Of a stretch of DNA of 64,000 nucleotides, positions 24,234 to 33,125 are shown in pieces. Source of the DNA: DATEOR01 sp035296905 (GTDB lineage: Bacteria > Actinomycetota > Thermoleophilia > Gaiellales > Gaiellaceae); contig DATHAA010000007.1 in the NCBI GenBank assembly GCA_035296905.1, forward strand, positions 35,368 through 99,367. Reading direction: 5' to 3'. A program made the position numbers and the translations under genes. The stretch's first letter is position 1; every line of letters starts with the position of its first letter. The notes below the pieces were generated by a model that saw only the letters and a list, made by a program, of their open reading frames with translations, did not search any database and had not been told where the DNA came from.

Positions 24234-25598
24234 TCACGCTCCCACTTTCGTGTTGACGCGGTCCCACGCCTCGTCCAGCACTTGGCGCAGAACGCCCACC
24301 ATCTCGTCGAACTCCTCCGGCCCGGCGACGAGCGGCGGCGCGAATTGCGCGCACGTCTCGCCGCGGTCGTCGAAGCGCATGTAGACCCCGAGCTCGCGCG
24401 TGCGCGGGAGCAAGAACGTCTTGATCAGGTCGTCGCGATCGGCGGGGGTGAACGTCTCCTTCGTCTCCTTGTCTTTCACGAGCTCGAGGGAGTAGAAGTA
24501 GCCGTCGCCGCGCACGTCGCCGACCATTGGGTGCTCCTCGAGCAGCACTTCGCAGCGCTCGCGTAGCTCCGGCCCGAGAGCCTGCGAGCGCCCGATCAGG
24601 TCCTCCTGCTCGAAGACCTCGAGGTTCGCGAGCGCGATCGCGCAGGAGAGCGGATGGCCGCCGAAGGTGATCCCGTGCGTGAACGCCGTCTTCTTCTCCG
24701 CGAAGAAGGGCTCGATCGTGCGCTCGTTGGCGATGAGGGCACCGAGCGGCGCGTACGCCGAGGTGATCCCCTTGGCCACGGTCATCATGTCGGGTTCGAT
24801 CCCGTAGCGGTTCGACCCGAACCAGTCGCCGACGCGGCCGAAGCCGCAGATGACCTCGTCGGCCACGAGCAGGAGCCCGTGCTCGTCGCAGATCTCGCGG
24901 ACGCGCTCGAAGTAGCCCTCGGGCGGAGTGATCGAGCCGGCCGAGTTCTGGACGGGCTCGAGGATGACCGCCGCGACGGTCTCCGGCCCCTCGTTCTGCA
25001 CGATGGCGTCGATCTCGTCGGCGCACTGGAGGTTGCAGCGCGACTCCTCCGAGCAGTAGGGGCAGCGGTAGCGGTACGGCATCGGCGCGCGCAGGCAGCC
25101 GGGCACGAGGGGCTCGAACTGGGAGCGGAGCGCCGGGCTCCCGTTGATCGAGAGCGCGCCCATGGTCGTCCCGTGGTAGGCGCTGCGGCGCGTGACGAAC
25201 TTGTAGCGGGTCGGCTCGCCGCGCAGCCGGTGGTACTGCCGCGCGACCTTGAGCGCGGTCTCGATCGCCTCCGAGCCGCCGCCCACAAAGAAGATGCGGC
25301 CGACGTCGATCGGCACGAGCTCCGTGATCTTCTCGGCGAGCTCGAGTGCAGGCGGCGTCGCAAAGCCGACCCAGTTGGTGAAGAACGGGAGCTGGTCGAG
25401 CTGCTTCTGCGCGGCCTCGGTGATTCCGGGCCAGGGGCCGTAGCCGATGTTGACGCAGTAGAGGGCCGAGAGCGCGTCGAGATAGCGGTTGCCCTCGTTG
25501 TCCCAGATGTAGCACCACTCGCCGCGCTCGATCACGAGCTGCGGCGCGCCTGCCGCGGTGAAATGCCCCCAAAGGCGGTCCGTCGGCGTTGTCGTCAA
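24234..25598 (-). CDS. Class III aminotransferase (omega-amino acid:pyruvate type)
   Basis: 454 residues, PLP fold type I. Seen: FFVGGGSEAIETALKVARQY (PLP-phosphate site), the Asp of VADEVICGFGR and the Schiff-base Lys in MTVAKGITSAYAPLG. It should move the terminal amino group of a diamine, beta-alanine or GABA-like substrate. The TTG start at 25598 is chosen because AAGGAG precedes it and TTGA overlaps the pucR stop by 4 bases. Odd feature: a Cys cluster CPYCSEESRCNLQC (about 176-189), which could bind metal. Followed by the aldehyde dehydrogenase. Confidence 0.92.
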   Translation of the reverse strand: MTTTPTDRLWGHFTAAGAPQLVIERGEWCYIWDNEGNRYLDALSALYCVNIGYGPWPGITEAAQKQLDQLPFFTNWVGFATPPALELAEKITELVPIDVGRIFFVGGGSEAIETALKVARQYHRLRGEPTRYKFVTRRSAYHGTTMGALSINGSPALRSQFEPLVPGCLRAPMPYRYRCPYCSEESRCNLQCADEIDAIVQNEGPETVAAVILEPVQNSAGSITPPEGYFERVREICDEHGLLLVADEVICGFGRVGDWFGSNRYGIEPDMMTVAKGITSAYAPLGALIANERTIEPFFAEKKTAFTHGITFGGHPLSCAIALANLEVFEQEDLIGRSQALGPELRERCEVLLEEHPMVGDVRGDGYFYSLELVKDKETKETFTPADRDDLIKTFLLPRTRELGVYMRFDDRGETCAQFAPPLVAGPEEFDEMVGVLRQVLDEAWDRVNTKVGA

Positions 25599-27049
25599 TT
25601 CGTGCTCCTTCCGTTGCGGGCGGCGAGGGCCTGCTTGGCCTTCACGGCCAGCCAGAGCTCCATGCGCTGCTGAGGGTCGTCGGGATGGCGCCCCGTCTGC
25701 TCGCGCAGGCGGTCCATCCGGTAGCGAAGGGTGTGGCGGTGGACGCCGAGCTCGTCGGCAGCGTCGCTCCAGCGGCAACCGGCGTCGAGCAGAGCGGTGA
25801 GGGACTCGATCAGCCAGGTGTTCGACGAGGCCGGGCCGAGCACGCGGTCGACGAATGCCTCGAGCGCGGCGTCGGGAAGGCTGAGCAGAAGCTCGAGGGA
25901 GCCCAGGTCCTGGTAGGAGGCGACCTCGCCGGTCCCGGCGTCGAGCGCGGCGCGCGCTTCGAGAAGGCTGCGGCCGAGGCCCCGGCCCTGGGAAGGGCGG
26001 CCGATGCCGACTCTCGCCATCGGCTCCGCCTCGACGACGCGGCGGGCGAGGCTCATGACGTCCTGCTCGCTGTCGGCGCCGACGAGGAAGGCCGCGCGGT
26101 CGCGACGCGCGGTGGACAGATACGGCACGCTGCCGCGCTCGAGCTCCTCGGCGACTTCGTCGCGCAGGCGCTCGCTGGAGAGGCCATTGCGCGGAACAGC
26201 GAGGAGCGCCGCGTACTCGCGGTCGGACTCGAGCCCGAAGGCGGCCATTCGCCGCGCCGCCTCCCGGTCGTCGAGGCGGTCGTCCTCGAGGTCCTCGAGG
26301 AGGTCACCGGCCAGACGCAGCTCGGCTGCGCTCACCGCGCGTGTGCGCGAGAGCTCGAAGGCGAGCGCCGACTGCCCGTGGTGGAGGACGAGGCGGTCGT
26401 ACTCGCCGAAGTCGCCGCCTTCCCGGGCCGCCTTGAGAGTGACCATCTCGCCCGGAGAGACGACCGGCAGCTCGAGAGCGTTCTCGAAGCCGAGCCGGTT
26501 CCGCGCGTGCCGCTCGGCGACGACGCGGCCGTTCTCGTCGACGAGCGCGAGGCTGCAGCCGAGGTGGTTGCAGACGACGGCGAGAAGGGCCTGCAGGCCG
26601 CGACCTTCGAGGACCGCGGCGGCCAGCCTTTCGTGTACCTCGAGCGCCCGGGTCATCTGCTCGAGCTGCTCGCTCGCGAGGTGCGTCACGGCCGCCTTCG
26701 TGATCGCAACGAACGGGATCTCGTACGGCACCGCGAGAACCGGGAAGGCGAGCTTGTTCGCCTCCTCGACGATCGGCGCCGGTACGTCCGGGAAGCCGAA
26801 GCCCACGCCGAACCCAAGCCCCGCGAGCCCGTGCTTGGCGAGCCGCTTCACGTAGGCGCGCTGCGTCGTCGCCATCTCGCCCACCCCGAGCCCGGTGGTG
26901 AGGAGGAACTCCCCGCCCTCGAGGAACTGCGTCGGGTCGGCCAGCTCGGAGACGTGCAGCCAGCTGACCTCGTTACGAAGGCCTTCCGCGCCGGCGGCGA
27001 CGGCCAGGCCGAGGTCGGGGAGCTCCGCGATCTCCTGGACGGTCAGCAC
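25595..27049 (-). CDS. PucR-family transcriptional regulator
   Basis: About 484 residues from a GTG at 27049. The PucR N-terminal sensory domain starts there (LTVQEIAELPDLGLAV), which is why I prefer it to an in-frame TTG at 27115. After a GGDEF-like middle part comes the C-terminal HTH_30 helix-turn-helix (AADELGVHRHTLRYRMDRL, about 440-458). PucR proteins activate purine, polyamine or amino-acid breakdown genes. It is the first gene of the aminotransferase-dehydrogenase operon (4-base overlap) and probably its direct regulator. Confidence 0.9.
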   Translation of the reverse strand: MLTVQEIAELPDLGLAVAAGAEGLRNEVSWLHVSELADPTQFLEGGEFLLTTGLGVGEMATTQRAYVKRLAKHGLAGLGFGVGFGFPDVPAPIVEEANKLAFPVLAVPYEIPFVAITKAAVTHLASEQLEQMTRALEVHERLAAAVLEGRGLQALLAVVCNHLGCSLALVDENGRVVAERHARNRLGFENALELPVVSPGEMVTLKAAREGGDFGEYDRLVLHHGQSALAFELSRTRAVSAAELRLAGDLLEDLEDDRLDDREAARRMAAFGLESDREYAALLAVPRNGLSSERLRDEVAEELERGSVPYLSTARRDRAAFLVGADSEQDVMSLARRVVEAEPMARVGIGRPSQGRGLGRSLLEARAALDAGTGEVASYQDLGSLELLLSLPDAALEAFVDRVLGPASSNTWLIESLTALLDAGCRWSDAADELGVHRHTLRYRMDRLREQTGRHPDDPQQRMELWLAVKAKQALAARNGRSTN

Positions 27050-27336
27050 GCGATCTTTGCGATCTTTCGACGCACGGGCCAAGACGGTACGCTGTTCGGC
27101 GCCTTCGAGCAACAAGGAGCGCGCGTCTCTTGGACGCGCGGGCCAGAGCGCGTCTTCTTGAACCGTGCCTGGGCACTCTGGGACGGCGCTCGCAAGGGAG
27201 GCAAGCGAGCAGGTCCGAGACAGTACGAGTGGTACGGCGAGGGACTGCGAGCAGGATCCCGCCGCGAGTCGATTTAGACGCGAAGCGTTGAAGCCGGGCT
27301 TTGCTCGGCGAAAGCCACCGCCGCCCAGAGCGCCCA

Positions 27337-27359
27337 GGGCCGGCCGCGTCGGCCGGCCC
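27337..27359 (-). terminator. Strong hairpin after the small membrane protein gene
   Basis: GGGCCGGCC and GGCCGGCCC form a perfect 9-bp stem with a 5-base loop, ten bases past the stop codon at 27369. No U-tract follows, as is common in high-GC actinobacteria. The remaining gap (27050-27336) shows no gene on either strand. Confidence 0.6.
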
Positions 27360-27368
27360 GGGAGAGTC

Positions 27369-27623
27369 CTAGTGGCCTTCCAAGACCTTGCCGGCCTTTG
27401 CGATCCCGCGGGAGATCATGTACGCGGCCGCAAGGAAGACCGTCGCAGTCGTGAACTCGGGCCAGTCGACCCGGTCGGACGCCACGGTGATGATGAAGAC
27501 CACCGCCCAGACGAGCAGGAAGACGACGAGCTCGCCGTTGGGAGCGGCCACTGTCGGCATCCCGTAGTACGGCTGCCCGTAGCCCTGGGTCGGAGGCGGA
27601 GGTGGTGGAGTGCTTTGCGTCAT
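27369..27623 (-). CDS. Small two-helix membrane protein, unknown function
   Basis: 84 residues. A proline-rich, disordered N-terminus (STPPPPPPTQGYGQPYYG) is followed by two hydrophobic helices (LVVFLLVWAVVFIITVA and TATVFLAAAYMISRGI) and a short basic end. Pro/Gly/Tyr-rich cytosolic tails on small membrane proteins are common in actinobacteria. No domain was recognised. Single gene, divergent from the VOC gene at 27671 and ended by a strong hairpin. Confidence 0.75.
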   Translation of the reverse strand: MTQSTPPPPPPTQGYGQPYYGMPTVAAPNGELVVFLLVWAVVFIITVASDRVDWPEFTTATVFLAAAYMISRGIAKAGKVLEGH

Positions 27624-27670
27624 GGTCGCCCGTTCCCCACGAGGCGGCTGATTCCTCCGCGCCGAGTACG

Positions 27671-28294
27671 ATGGAGCCGCCGGTGCACCTGTTCCACTAC
27701 CACCTCGTGACGAGCAAGGTCCGGCTGCTCGAGGCCCGGTATCTCGGCAAGCTCGGCTTCGAGCTCATCGGCCGCTACGGCTGGCGGGGCGAGAGCTCGT
27801 ACTGGTTCGAGCCCGGGACGTCCTGGGAGGAGCTCGACAGGATCGGCTTCCGCTTGCGGCTCGTGGAGGTCGGGCGCGGGGCCGTCAACGTCGTTCTCCA
27901 ACCCGGTCACTGGGACGTCCCGCGCGTGGACCACCTGGGCATCGCCCTCGGCGAGGAGGACTACGAGACCGTCCTCGATCGAGCCCGCGATCTCGGCCTG
28001 AAAATTCAGGATCACCCCGGGAAGCGCACCTTCGTCACCACCGAGGCCGGCTACAGGCTCGAGGTGCACCCACCGCGCGACTGGGTGGACGATGCGCTCG
28101 CGCAGGCGGACGAGTTCCAGATCGGCGAGCTCCACCTGCGCGCCCACGATCCCGAGGAGAAAGCGGTCGCCCTCTCCGAGATCCTCCTCCTCGAGCGCGA
28201 GGGTACGAGCGTGCACCTCGGCGAGAGCATCGTGCGCTTCCTCCCGGCCGGGCCCGAGGGCCGCCCCGAGCTCGTGGCCGAGGTGCTGGCATGA
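27671..28294 (+). CDS. VOC superfamily protein (glyoxalase-like, two-domain)
   Basis: 207 residues. The first VOC-like unit carries LFHYHLVTSKVRLLEARYLG and VDHLGIALGEEDYE (about 98-111), and the second is a shorter C-terminal part. Metal ligands are only partly recognisable, so the reaction is unknown. The ATG at 27671 is used; a GTG at 27683 (VHLFHYHL) is possible. Its stop overlaps purM by 4 bases, so it heads the purM-purN-purH transcript, an unusual purine operon partner. Confidence 0.75.
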   Translation: MEPPVHLFHYHLVTSKVRLLEARYLGKLGFELIGRYGWRGESSYWFEPGTSWEELDRIGFRLRLVEVGRGAVNVVLQPGHWDVPRVDHLGIALGEEDYETVLDRARDLGLKIQDHPGKRTFVTTEAGYRLEVHPPRDWVDDALAQADEFQIGELHLRAHDPEEKAVALSEILLLEREGTSVHLGESIVRFLPAGPEGRPELVAEVLA

Positions 28295-29187
28295 GCTCCT
28301 ACGAGGCGGCGGGTGTGTCGCTGGGGAAAGCAGAGGAGGTCGTCGAGCGGCTGCGCGTCGCCGTCTCCTCCACCGGCGGATCCCTGGGCGGCTTCGCGGG
28401 CCTCCACCCGCTGGACGACGAGCGCCTCCTGGCCGCAACGATGGACGGGGTCGGGACGAAGCTCATCCTCTCCCGCCGCGCCGGCCGGCTCTTCGACGCA
28501 GGCGTCGACCTCGCCGCCCACTGCGTGAACGACGTCATCACGACCGGCGCCCACCCGCTCTTCTTCCTGGACTACGTCGCCTCCGGCTCCCTCGACCTCG
28601 AGGAGGTCGCCGAGCTCGTGGAGGGCGCCGCATCCGTCTGCCGTGAGGCAGGGTGTGCGATCCTCGGCGGCGAGAGCGCGGAGCTTCCCGGGATTTACCG
28701 CGATGACGAGCTCGACTTCGCCGGCGCCTGCATCGGGCTCGTCAAGCGCGCCGACCTCGTCGACGGCTCGCACTGCGAGGCCGGGGACGTCGTCCTCGGC
28801 CTTCCATCCTCGGGCCTGCACGCCAACGGCTTCACCCTCGTCCGCACCCTAATCGGGGACGGGGACTTCGACGCCGACCTCTTGCTCCCGCCAACGCGGC
28901 TCTACCTTGAGGACGTGCGGCGCCTGCGCGCCCAGGCCGACGTCCGCGCCCTCGCCCACATCACCGGGGGCGGGATCATGGGCAATCTCCCGCGCGTCCT
29001 TCCGGCGGGCATGCGCGCCGAGATCGACTGGAGCTCCTGGGAGCGCCCGCCCGTTTACGCCTGGCTCGACGAGCAAGGCGTGTCAGAGGACGAGCAGCGC
29101 CGCGTCTTCAACCTCGGCATCGGGATGTGCGCCGTCGTCCCCGAGGCCGACGCGGGCACAGGGCTCGTCATCGGCCGGCTCGCGTGA
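28291..29187 (+). CDS. purM: Phosphoribosylformylglycinamidine cyclo-ligase (AIR synthetase)
   Basis: 298 residues; converts FGAM to AIR with ATP. Seen: MDGVGTKLILS (about 51-61), AAHCVNDVITTGAHPLFFLD (about 74-93), the Gly-rich ILGGESAELPGIY (about 128-140) and HITGGGIMGNLPRVLP (about 223-238). It is about 40 residues shorter than the usual 340-350, mostly in loops and at the C-terminus, but the core is intact. Overlaps the preceding VOC gene and purN by 4 bases each. Confidence 0.95.
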   Translation: MSSYEAAGVSLGKAEEVVERLRVAVSSTGGSLGGFAGLHPLDDERLLAATMDGVGTKLILSRRAGRLFDAGVDLAAHCVNDVITTGAHPLFFLDYVASGSLDLEEVAELVEGAASVCREAGCAILGGESAELPGIYRDDELDFAGACIGLVKRADLVDGSHCEAGDVVLGLPSSGLHANGFTLVRTLIGDGDFDADLLLPPTRLYLEDVRRLRAQADVRALAHITGGGIMGNLPRVLPAGMRAEIDWSSWERPPVYAWLDEQGVSEDEQRRVFNLGIGMCAVVPEADAGTGLVIGRLA

Positions 29188-29732
29188 TCGGCGTCCTCGT
29201 CTCGGGTGCGGGCACGAACCTGCAGGCGCTGCTCGACGCCCGGCTGCCGGTCTCCGCGGTCGCCTCGAACACGGCGGGAGTGCAGGCACTCGAGCGCGCC
29301 AAGTGCGCTTCCGTCCCGGCGGCCGCGTTCCCGCTCCAGGATTACGCCGATCGCGAGACTCGCGACGAGGCGATGGCCAACTGGCTCGCCGAGCACGGCG
29401 TCGAGCTCGCCGTCTGCGCCGGCTACATGCAACTCCTCACGCCCGGTTTCCTTGCACGCTTCCGGTGCATCAACGTCCACCCGTCGCTCTTACCGGCCTT
29501 TCCCGGCCTCGACGCGGTCGGTCAGGCGCTCGCGGCCGGAGCGCAGGAGACCGGCGTCACGGTCCACTTCCTGGACGAAGGCGTGGACACCGGTCCGGTC
29601 ATCGCGCAGGAGCGAGTCGCAATCGAGCCGGGCGACACCGCCCAGACCCTTTACGCGCGCATCCGGGCGGTCGAGCACCGGCTGCTGCCCGACGCCGTCA
29701 GCCTCTATCTGGCTGGCGCAATAAGGTCCTAG
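29184..29732 (+). CDS. purN: Phosphoribosylglycinamide formyltransferase
   Basis: 182 residues from a GTG at 29184 that overlaps the purM stop. Moves a formyl group from 10-formyl-THF to GAR. Seen: VSGAGTNLQALLD at the N-terminus (phosphate loop), INVHPSLLPAFPGLDA (about 96-111) with the catalytic Asn and His, and VTVHFLDEGVDTGPVIAQ (about 122-139) with the catalytic Asp. Length is slightly below the usual 190-200. The gap to purH is 4 bases. Confidence 0.95.
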   Translation: MIGVLVSGAGTNLQALLDARLPVSAVASNTAGVQALERAKCASVPAAAFPLQDYADRETRDEAMANWLAEHGVELAVCAGYMQLLTPGFLARFRCINVHPSLLPAFPGLDAVGQALAAGAQETGVTVHFLDEGVDTGPVIAQERVAIEPGDTAQTLYARIRAVEHRLLPDAVSLYLAGAIRS

Positions 29733-29736
29733 GCCA

Positions 29737-31281
29737 ATGGCCGTCCGGCGAGCGCTCATCTCCGTCTTCGACAAGACGGGCCTCGACCGGTTCGCCACCG
29801 GCCTCGCAGAGCTGGGCGTCGAGCTCGTCGCGAGCGGGGGAACCGCCGCGTACATCTCCGAGCTCGGCCTCTCGGTCAAGCCCGTAGACGCGCTCACGGA
29901 CGTGCCCGAGATGCTCGGCGGGCGCGTCAAGACGCTCCATCCGAGGATCCACGGCGCGATCCTCGCGCGGCGGGACGTGAAGGCCGACATGGAGGCGCTC
30001 GAGGAGTACGGCGTCGAGCCGTTCGACCTCGTGTGCGTCAACCTCTACCCCTTCGCGCAGGTCGCCAGCCGGAAGGACGTGCGCGAGGAGGAGGCCGTCG
30101 AGATGATCGACATCGGCGGGCCGGCCATGCTCCGCGCCGCGGCGAAGAACTTCGAGCACGTCGCGCCGGTCTGCTCGATCGAACGTTACGAGGCGCTTCT
30201 ACTCGAGATCCAGGCGACCGGCGAGATCGACGCGGAAACGCGACGCGAGCTCGCCGCCGAGGCTTTCGCACACACGGCCGCTTATGAAGCATCGATCGCC
30301 ACCTGGTTCGGCGACCGGGAGACGTTCCCGCCCAAGCTGATCGTCGCGCTCGAGCGCCAGCGTGAGCTTTCCTACGGCGAGAACCCGCACCAGAGAGCTG
30401 CGTACTACGTCGAGAGCGGCGCCCGGCGCGACCTCCTCTCGCGCGTCGAGCAGGTCTCCGGCAAGGAGCTCTCCTTCAACAACCTGGGCGACCTGGACGC
30501 GGCCCGCGGGGTCCTGGGCGAGTTCGAGCTCCCGACCTGCGTGGTCGTGAAGCACGGGAACCCGTGCGGGGTCGGCGTCGCCTCGGCGCTGGACGACGCT
30601 GCCGCGAAGGCCTACGCCGCCGACCCGGTGTCGGCGTACGGGGGCGTCGTGGCGGTGAACCGCCGCGTCGACCCGCCGCTCGCCAAGCGCCTCGCAGAAG
30701 AGTTCGTGGAAGTGCTGATCGCTCCCGAGTACACCGCCGACGCCGTCGAGATCCTCAAGCAGAAGCCTGCGACCAGGATCCTCGAGGACCGCGAGCGCCG
30801 GCGCGCGACACTCGGCGAGCGCGACTTCCGGCGCGTGATCGGCGGCTTCCTCGTCCAGGACGCCGACGCCGAGGTGGACGACCGCGCGGGGATGGAGGTT
30901 CGCGCGGGCGAGCAGCCCGACGAGCAGCTCTGGGGCGACCTTCTCTTCGCCTGGCGCATCTGCAAGCACGTGAACTCGAATGCGATCGTCGTCGCCAAGG
31001 ACCTGCAGACGCTCGGCGTCGGAGCGGGCCAGATGAGCCGCGTCGAGTCCGTTAGGATCGCGCTCGGAAAGGCCCGCGAGCTCGACCATTCCATGGAGGG
31101 AGCAGTGCTCGCCTCCGACGCCTTCTTCCCCTTTCCGGACGGGCCGCAGCTCGCTCTCGAAGCAGGCATCAAGGCGATCGTCCAGCCCGGCGGCTCGAAG
31201 AGGGACGACGAGGTCGTGGCCGCGGTCGCCAAGGCCGGCGGCACGATCGTCTTCGCGCCCAGGCGCCACTTCAGGCACTAG
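29737..31281 (+). CDS. purH: Bifunctional AICAR transformylase / IMP cyclohydrolase
   Basis: 514 residues, normal length. The N-terminal MGS-like cyclohydrolase domain starts RRALISVFDKTGLDRFA and contains VKTLHPRIHGAIL (about 65-77). The C-terminal transformylase domain has ELSFNNLGDLDAA and KHGNPCGVGVAS (about 271-282) with the catalytic Lys and His. It carries out the last two steps to IMP. End of the purM-purN-purH block; a cystathionine beta-synthase gene with its own promoter follows 23 bases later. Confidence 0.97.
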   Translation: MAVRRALISVFDKTGLDRFATGLAELGVELVASGGTAAYISELGLSVKPVDALTDVPEMLGGRVKTLHPRIHGAILARRDVKADMEALEEYGVEPFDLVCVNLYPFAQVASRKDVREEEAVEMIDIGGPAMLRAAAKNFEHVAPVCSIERYEALLLEIQATGEIDAETRRELAAEAFAHTAAYEASIATWFGDRETFPPKLIVALERQRELSYGENPHQRAAYYVESGARRDLLSRVEQVSGKELSFNNLGDLDAARGVLGEFELPTCVVVKHGNPCGVGVASALDDAAAKAYAADPVSAYGGVVAVNRRVDPPLAKRLAEEFVEVLIAPEYTADAVEILKQKPATRILEDRERRRATLGERDFRRVIGGFLVQDADAEVDDRAGMEVRAGEQPDEQLWGDLLFAWRICKHVNSNAIVVAKDLQTLGVGAGQMSRVESVRIALGKARELDHSMEGAVLASDAFFPFPDGPQLALEAGIKAIVQPGGSKRDDEVVAAVAKAGGTIVFAPRRHFRH

Positions 31282-31291
31282 GCGCAGGCCG

Positions 31292-31297
31292 TATCGT
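31292..31297 (+). promoter_or_regulatory. -10 element for cystathionine beta-synthase, leaderless type
   Basis: TATCGT is seven bases before the ATG at 31305, inside the short gap after purH. Confidence 0.4.
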
Positions 31298-31304
31298 TAC
31301 GGCG

Positions 31305-32705
31305 ATGGCCGGCGACCACCCCACCGTTCTCGACCTCGTCGGGAACACGCCGCTCGTCCGCCTGCAACGGCTCTCGCGCGAGGTCGAGCCCACGCTACTC
31401 GCCAAGCTCGAGCTCCTGAACCCGGGCGGGAGCGTGAAGGACCGGATCGGCCTCAGGATGATCGAGCAGGCCGAACGGGACGGGAAGCTCGCACCGGGCG
31501 GAACGATCGTCGAGCCCACGAGCGGGAACACCGGAGTCGGCCTCGCCATCGCGGCCGTGCTCAAGGGCTATCGCTGCGTCTTCGTCATGCCCGACAAGAT
31601 CGCCGAGGAGAAGCGTGCGCTTCTGCGCGCCTACGGCGCCGAGGTCGTCATCTGCCCGACCGCGGTCCCGCCCGAGTCGCCCGAGAGTTACTACTCGGTC
31701 TCGAACCGCCTCGCCGAGGAGATCCCCGGCGCGTTCAAGCCAGACCAGTATTCGAACCAGGCAAACCCGCAGGCCCACTACGAGACGACCGGGCCCGAGC
31801 TCTGGGAGCAGACCGGAGGCCAGATCGACGCGCTCGTCCTGTCGGTCGGCACGGGCGGGACGGTCACCGGGACCGCGCGCTACCTCAAGGAGCAGAAGCC
31901 CGATCTGCTCGTCGTCGGCGCCGACCCCGAGGGCTCGATCTTCTCGCAGCCCGACAACGTCCACCCCTATCTCGTCGAGGGCATCGGCGAGGACTTCTGG
32001 CCTACGACCTTCGACCCCTCGCTCGTGGACGAGTTCATCACCGTCTCCGACCGCGACTCCTTCCGCACCGCGCGCCGCCTCGCGCGTGAGGAGGGCATCC
32101 TCGTCGGTGGATCCGGCGGCACGGCCGTCTGGGCGATGCTCCAGGTCGCCGAGCGATTTGGCCCCGACGCGACCCTCGTCACCATCGTGCCCGACTCAGG
32201 CCGCGGCTACCTCTCCAAGGTCTACGACGACAACTGGCTCCTCGAGCACGGCTTTCTCGAGCGCGCAGCGCCGGCCGCGACGATCCAGGCCGTCCTCTCC
32301 TCGAAGCAGGACGAGGAGCCCGAGATGCCCGAGCTCGTCACCGTCGCCACGCACCAGAAGGTCGGCGAGGCCATCGACCTCATGCAGCGCTACGGGATCT
32401 CGCAGATCCCCGTCGTGCGAAACGGCGACGAGGCCGTGTCGCTCGCGGACGTGGTGGGCTCGATCCGCGAGAGCGGGCTCCTCGACCGGGTCTTCCGCGA
32501 CCAAAACGCGCTCTCCGAGGACATCGCGGCCGCGATGGAGCCGCCGCTTCCCGCGGTCGAGATCGGCGCCTCCGTCGACACCGTCTTCGCCGACCTTTCC
32601 GCCGGGAACCCTGCGGTGGTCGTCGCGAGCCGCGGCCGGCCGGTGGGAGTCCTCACGCGCGCCGATCTCCTCGAGTACCTTGCCCGCCAGCAGAGCTCGG
32701 CCTGA
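31305..32705 (+). CDS. Cystathionine beta-synthase
   Basis: 466 residues: a PLP fold type II domain (about 1-320) with the Schiff-base Lys in GGSVKDRIG (residue 45), PTSGNTGVGL and the Gly-rich phosphate loop SVGTGGTVTGT, then two C-terminal CBS domains (about 340-460). This architecture is typical of cystathionine beta-synthase, which joins homocysteine and serine; the CBS pair senses SAM or AXP. The YSNQANPQAHYETTGPE segment is family-typical. Together with the gamma-lyase at 33542 it gives reverse transsulfuration from methionine to cysteine. Its stop overlaps the next VOC gene by one base. Confidence 0.92.
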   Translation: MAGDHPTVLDLVGNTPLVRLQRLSREVEPTLLAKLELLNPGGSVKDRIGLRMIEQAERDGKLAPGGTIVEPTSGNTGVGLAIAAVLKGYRCVFVMPDKIAEEKRALLRAYGAEVVICPTAVPPESPESYYSVSNRLAEEIPGAFKPDQYSNQANPQAHYETTGPELWEQTGGQIDALVLSVGTGGTVTGTARYLKEQKPDLLVVGADPEGSIFSQPDNVHPYLVEGIGEDFWPTTFDPSLVDEFITVSDRDSFRTARRLAREEGILVGGSGGTAVWAMLQVAERFGPDATLVTIVPDSGRGYLSKVYDDNWLLEHGFLERAAPAATIQAVLSSKQDEEPEMPELVTVATHQKVGEAIDLMQRYGISQIPVVRNGDEAVSLADVVGSIRESGLLDRVFRDQNALSEDIAAAMEPPLPAVEIGASVDTVFADLSAGNPAVVVASRGRPVGVLTRADLLEYLARQQSSA

Positions 32706-33124
32706 TGGAGCAGCGCCTCAGCCTCGTCACCCTCGGCGTTTCGGACCTCGCCCGCTCCCGCGCGTTCTACGAGGCGCTCGGCTGGAAGTCGGGCGCCGCC
32801 CCCGCGGACGACGTCGTCTTCTTCCAGGCGGGCGGCATGATCGTCGCGCTCTGGAGCCGCGAAGAGCTCGCGGCGGACAGCGGCGTCGAGGACCCCGGCG
32901 GCTGGGGCGGCATCACGCTCGCCTACAACTGCCGCTCGCCTGAGGAGGTCGACGCCGTCATCGAGGAGGCCCGCGCGGCCGGCGCGCACATCCCACGCGC
33001 AGGGGCGAAGACCTTCTGGGGCGGCTACTCGGGAGTCTTCATCGATCCCGACGGCCATCCATGGGAGGTTGCGCACAACCCGCACTGGACGATCGGGGCC
33101 GACGGCTCCGTCACGCTCGGCTGA
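32705..33124 (+). CDS. VOC family protein
   Basis: 139 residues, one paired VOC unit: VTLGVSDLARSRAFYEALGW at the N-terminus and GGYSGVFIDPDGHPWEVAHN at the C-terminus, with the terminal Glu ligand. The usual first His is replaced in this start (LSLVTLGV), so metal binding may be altered. Function unknown; relatives act as glyoxalases, dioxygenases or resistance proteins. Coupled to cystathionine beta-synthase (ATG overlaps its TGA), so it may act on a sulfur metabolite (inference only). Confidence 0.85.
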   Translation: MEQRLSLVTLGVSDLARSRAFYEALGWKSGAAPADDVVFFQAGGMIVALWSREELAADSGVEDPGGWGGITLAYNCRSPEEVDAVIEEARAAGAHIPRAGAKTFWGGYSGVFIDPDGHPWEVAHNPHWTIGADGSVTLG

Positions 33125-33125
33125 G

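Noticed and set aside
24217..25572. Arg-rich frame on the minus strand, out of frame with the aminotransferase
   Set aside because: The aminotransferase frame has all PLP motifs; the other is a GC shadow.
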